DNA from: Acidimicrobiia bacterium
GTDB lineage: Bacteria; Actinomycetota; Acidimicrobiia; Acidimicrobiales; Bin134
NCBI GenBank assembly: GCA_022826705.1
Contig: JAJDUJ010000026.1
Span: forward strand, 1 to 64,000
Length of the DNA stretch: 64,000 bases
Reading direction: 5' to 3'
The position numbers were made by a program, and so were the translations under genes. This document shows positions 62,319 through 64,000 of the stretch, piece by piece (the first letter of the stretch is position 1; every line of letters starts with the position of its first letter). Under the pieces are notes generated by a model. That model did no database searches and was not told where the DNA came from. It saw nothing but the letters and a program-made list of their open reading frames with translations.

Positions 62319-62714
62319 CTACTTGAGCTCGACAGCCCCACCTGCGGCTTCGATGAGTTCCTTGGCCTTTTCGGCGTCCTCCTTGGAGGCCTTCTCCAAG
62401 ACGGGCTTGGGGGCGTTGTCCACCAGCTCTTTGGCGTCTTTGAGGCCCAGGTTGGTGAGGGTGCGCACCTCTTTGATGACCTGGATCTTCTTTTCGCCCG
62501 CGCTGGTCAGGACCACGTCGAATTCGTTCTGCTCCTCAGCAGCGCCTCCGCCGTCTCCGCCGTCGGCGGCGCCCGGGGCCATCATCATGGGCATGGCTGC
62601 GGCAGGGGCCGCCGCCTCTACGTTGAAGCGCTCTTTGAAGGCTTCTTTGAGCTCGGAGAGCTCGAGCACGGTCATGGACCCGATGGAGTCCAGAATCTCG
62701 TCAACTTTGGACAT
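62319..62714 (-). CDS. rplL: 50S ribosomal protein L7/L12
   Basis: A 131-residue stalk protein: N-terminal dimerisation helix pair ([29 protein letters not shown]), Ala/Gly/Met-rich hinge and the factor-binding domain ([45 protein letters not shown]). Confidence 0.98.
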   Translation of the reverse strand: MSKVDEILDSIGSMTVLELSELKEAFKERFNVEAAAPAAAMPMMMAPGAADGGDGGGAAEEQNEFDVVLTSAGEKKIQVIKEVRTLTNLGLKDAKELVDNAPKPVLEKASKEDAEKAKELIEAAGGAVELK

Positions 62715-62783
62715 GGCTGTTTCTCATTCCTTTGTCAGTGGTTAGTGGTTATCGATCGTTTGCGCTGGCGTGATTGAGCGGGG

Positions 62784-63362
62784 TCATGCGCCGCCGCCCT
62801 TCTCGCTCAGCGACTCCAGCAGTCCGGCCGTCTCGACCAGCGGGGCGTCCAGGAGGCCTGCCATCTCCACCAGCGGCGCTTCCAGCAGCCCGGCCATCTC
62901 GGTCAAGGGGGCTTCCAGCAGCCCGACGATCTCAGCCAGAATCTCGTCTCGGGTGCCCAGTTTGGACAGGGCGCTCACCTCGTCGGATGAGAGCACCTGA
63001 CCGTCGAGCACCCCTCCCTTGATCGACAGGAAGCTGGAGTCTTCGGCGTACTGGCACAGGGCCTTGGCCAACGACACCGCGTCGCCGGGGGTGCCGTCTT
63101 CTCGGTTGCCGACGAAAGCCAGCGCAGTGGGGCCCACCAGCATCTCGTCCAAGTCGAGGTTCAGCTCGCGGGCCGCGAAACGGGTGAGGGTGTTCTTGTA
63201 CACCTTGTATTCGCCGCCGGCCTCGCGCAGCTGGCGGCGCAGATCGGCCAAGGCCGGCACGTCAAGGCCGCGGTAGTCGGTGAGGACCACCGCCTCGGTG
63301 GAGGAGATGCGGTCGCGCACCTCGTCCACGACAGCCACTTTCTCGGGGCGGGGATTTTCCAT
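62784..63362 (-). CDS. rplJ: 50S ribosomal protein L10 with repeated tail
   Basis: L10 anchors the L7/L12 stalk. Residues 1-140 are typical (VAVVDEVRDRISSTEAVVLTDYRGLDVPALADLRRQLREAGGEYKVYKNTL). The C-terminal helix, where L7/L12 dimers bind, is made of near-identical 11-residue units: EIVGLLEAPLT, EMAGLLEAPLV, EMAGLLDAPLV and a last ETAGLLESLS (144-186). At 192 residues it is longer than the common 165-175. Confidence 0.98.
   Translation of the reverse strand: MENPRPEKVAVVDEVRDRISSTEAVVLTDYRGLDVPALADLRRQLREAGGEYKVYKNTLTRFAARELNLDLDEMLVGPTALAFVGNREDGTPGDAVSLAKALCQYAEDSSFLSIKGGVLDGQVLSSDEVSALSKLGTRDEILAEIVGLLEAPLTEMAGLLEAPLVEMAGLLDAPLVETAGLLESLSEKGGGA
62805..62933. repeat. 33-bp tandem repeats inside rplJ
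   Basis: Three full units (62835-62867, 62868-62900, 62901-62933) and a shortened, diverged fourth (62805-62834) encode the 11-residue repeats of L10. Wobble positions differ between units, so the repeat has been kept at the protein level. Confidence 0.9.
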
Positions 63363-63380
63363 CAGCTTGCTGAACCTTCC

Positions 63381-63545
63381 GCAAAAACCAGCAATGGGGC
63401 GCCGCTAACGTGCGAACGCCCCACGAGTTTCGGGAGGGTTCACCTCGTCAGGCCGGCCAACGACTCGGTGGGAACCGAGTGTCAGCCGATTAAGCGGTGC
63501 GGGGCACTGCGCCTGATGTCTGCGGCAAATCGATTATTTGTGAGC
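63381..63545 (-). promoter_or_regulatory. L10 leader (rplJL autoregulatory RNA) with attenuator hairpin
   Basis: The 199-base rplA-rplJ gap carries on the minus strand a structured leader: GCCGCAGACATCAGGCGC, TTAATCGGC, the stem ACTCGGT-TCCC-ACCGAGT and GGCCTGACGAGGTGAACCC, resembling the L10 leader to which L10-L12 binds. At 63395-63423 a seven-base stem TGGGGCG/CGCCCCA is followed by TTTTT (63383-63387), a terminator-like structure about 30 bases before rplJ. Confidence 0.6.
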
Positions 63546-63561
63546 GACAAAAGGTACCAAA

Positions 63562-64000
63562 TCAGTTGCTGGCGCCCAAGTCGGCGGGATCCAGCCGGAC
63601 GCTGGGTCCCATGGTGGAGGAGATGGCGACCTTGCGTATATATCGGCCCTTGAGGGCTGCGGGCTTGGCCCGATTGATCTCCTCCATGACGGCGCGGATG
63701 TTGGCCACCAAGGCATCGGCCTCGAAGCTGACCTTGCCCACCGGAACGTGGACATTGCCCTGGCGGTCGGTGCGGTATTCCACCTTGCCGCTCTTGAACT
63801 CGCCCACTGCCTTGGCCACGTCGTCGGTAACCGTGCCGGTCTTCGGGTTGGGCATGAGACCTCGTGGGCCCAGGACCTTTCCAAGCCTTCCCACCACCGG
63901 CATCATGTCGGGGGTGGCGATGGCCACGTCGAAGTCCATCTGGCCGGCCTGTACCTGCTCGGCGAGATCGTCGGCGCCCACCACGTCGGCCCCGGCCTCG
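63562..64000 (-). CDS. rplA: 50S ribosomal protein L1 (5' part outside window)
   Basis: The C-terminal 145 residues of L1: [85 protein letters not shown] and [18 protein letters not shown] at the end. The frame continues past the right edge. Order rplA-rplJ-rplL-rpoB is standard. Confidence 0.98.
   Translation of the reverse strand, partial: EAGADVVGADDLAEQVQAGQMDFDVAIATPDMMPVVGRLGKVLGPRGLMPNPKTGTVTDDVAKAVGEFKSGKVEYRTDRQGNVHVPVGKVSFEADALVANIRAVMEEINRAKPAALKGRYIRKVAISSTMGPSVRLDPADLGASN

Overview
The window is about 64 kb of high-GC DNA from an actinobacterium. The gene order (rplA-rplJ-rplL-rpoB-rpoC, rpsL-rpsG-fusA-tuf-rpsJ, S10/spc/alpha ribosomal clusters, truA-rplM-rpsI-glmM-glmS-nnr-alr-tsaE-tsaB-rimI-tsaD-groES-groEL-guaB3-guaA), the frequent GTG/TTG starts, the long coiled beta-prime insert and GuaB3 all fit Actinobacteria. 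I infer class Acidimicrobiia or a close relative from overall gene content, but cannot confirm this without a search.

Layout. Positions 1-3.4 kb hold a truncated lipoprotein gene, two tRNA-Ser genes (UGA and GCU), a nitroreductase, a short-chain dehydrogenase and an uncharacterised protein. From 3.5 to 9.8 kb come a divergent KamA-like radical SAM enzyme, guaA, guaB3, an aromatic-amino-acid-decarboxylase-like enzyme and a Nudix hydrolase. From 9.9 to 15.3 kb lies groEL-groES under a perfect CIRCE operator, followed by tsaD-rimI-tsaB-tsaE and a family 4 uracil-DNA glycosylase. From 15.4 to 18.9 kb three tandem paralogs of the ERG4/ERG24 (sterol reductase) membrane family run on the opposite strand, followed by a P1-family peptidase and a second SDR. 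From 20.8 to 29.2 kb are alr, nnr, a greatly enlarged glmS-like gene, a secreted repeat protein and glmM.

From 29 to 64 kb almost everything is the minus-strand translation and transcription apparatus: rpsI, rplM, truA, rplQ, rpoA, rpsD, rpsK, rpsM, rpmJ, infA, adk, secY and the spc and S10 genes up to rplC. A 4-kb interruption follows (AI-2E-type transporter, tpx, CitE-like lyase, serB), then rpsJ, tuf, fusA, rpsG, rpsL, rpoC, rpoB, rplL, rplJ and a partial rplA preceding an L10-type leader.

The minus strand is essentially housekeeping. Nearly all protein genes on the plus strand (SDRs, KamA-like, ERG4/ERG24 trio, P1 peptidase, secreted protein, transporter) look like accessory genes inserted between conserved blocks. 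The most notable observations are the ERG4/ERG24 triplication; an L10 whose L7/L12-binding tail consists of four 11-residue repeats; a GlmS-like protein of 1158 residues with inserts and an appended domain; and a recurrent pattern in the ribosomal operon. In that pattern, intergenic gaps carry imperfect copies of the flanking gene ends and form micro-ORFs whose start and stop codons overlap the neighbouring genes.
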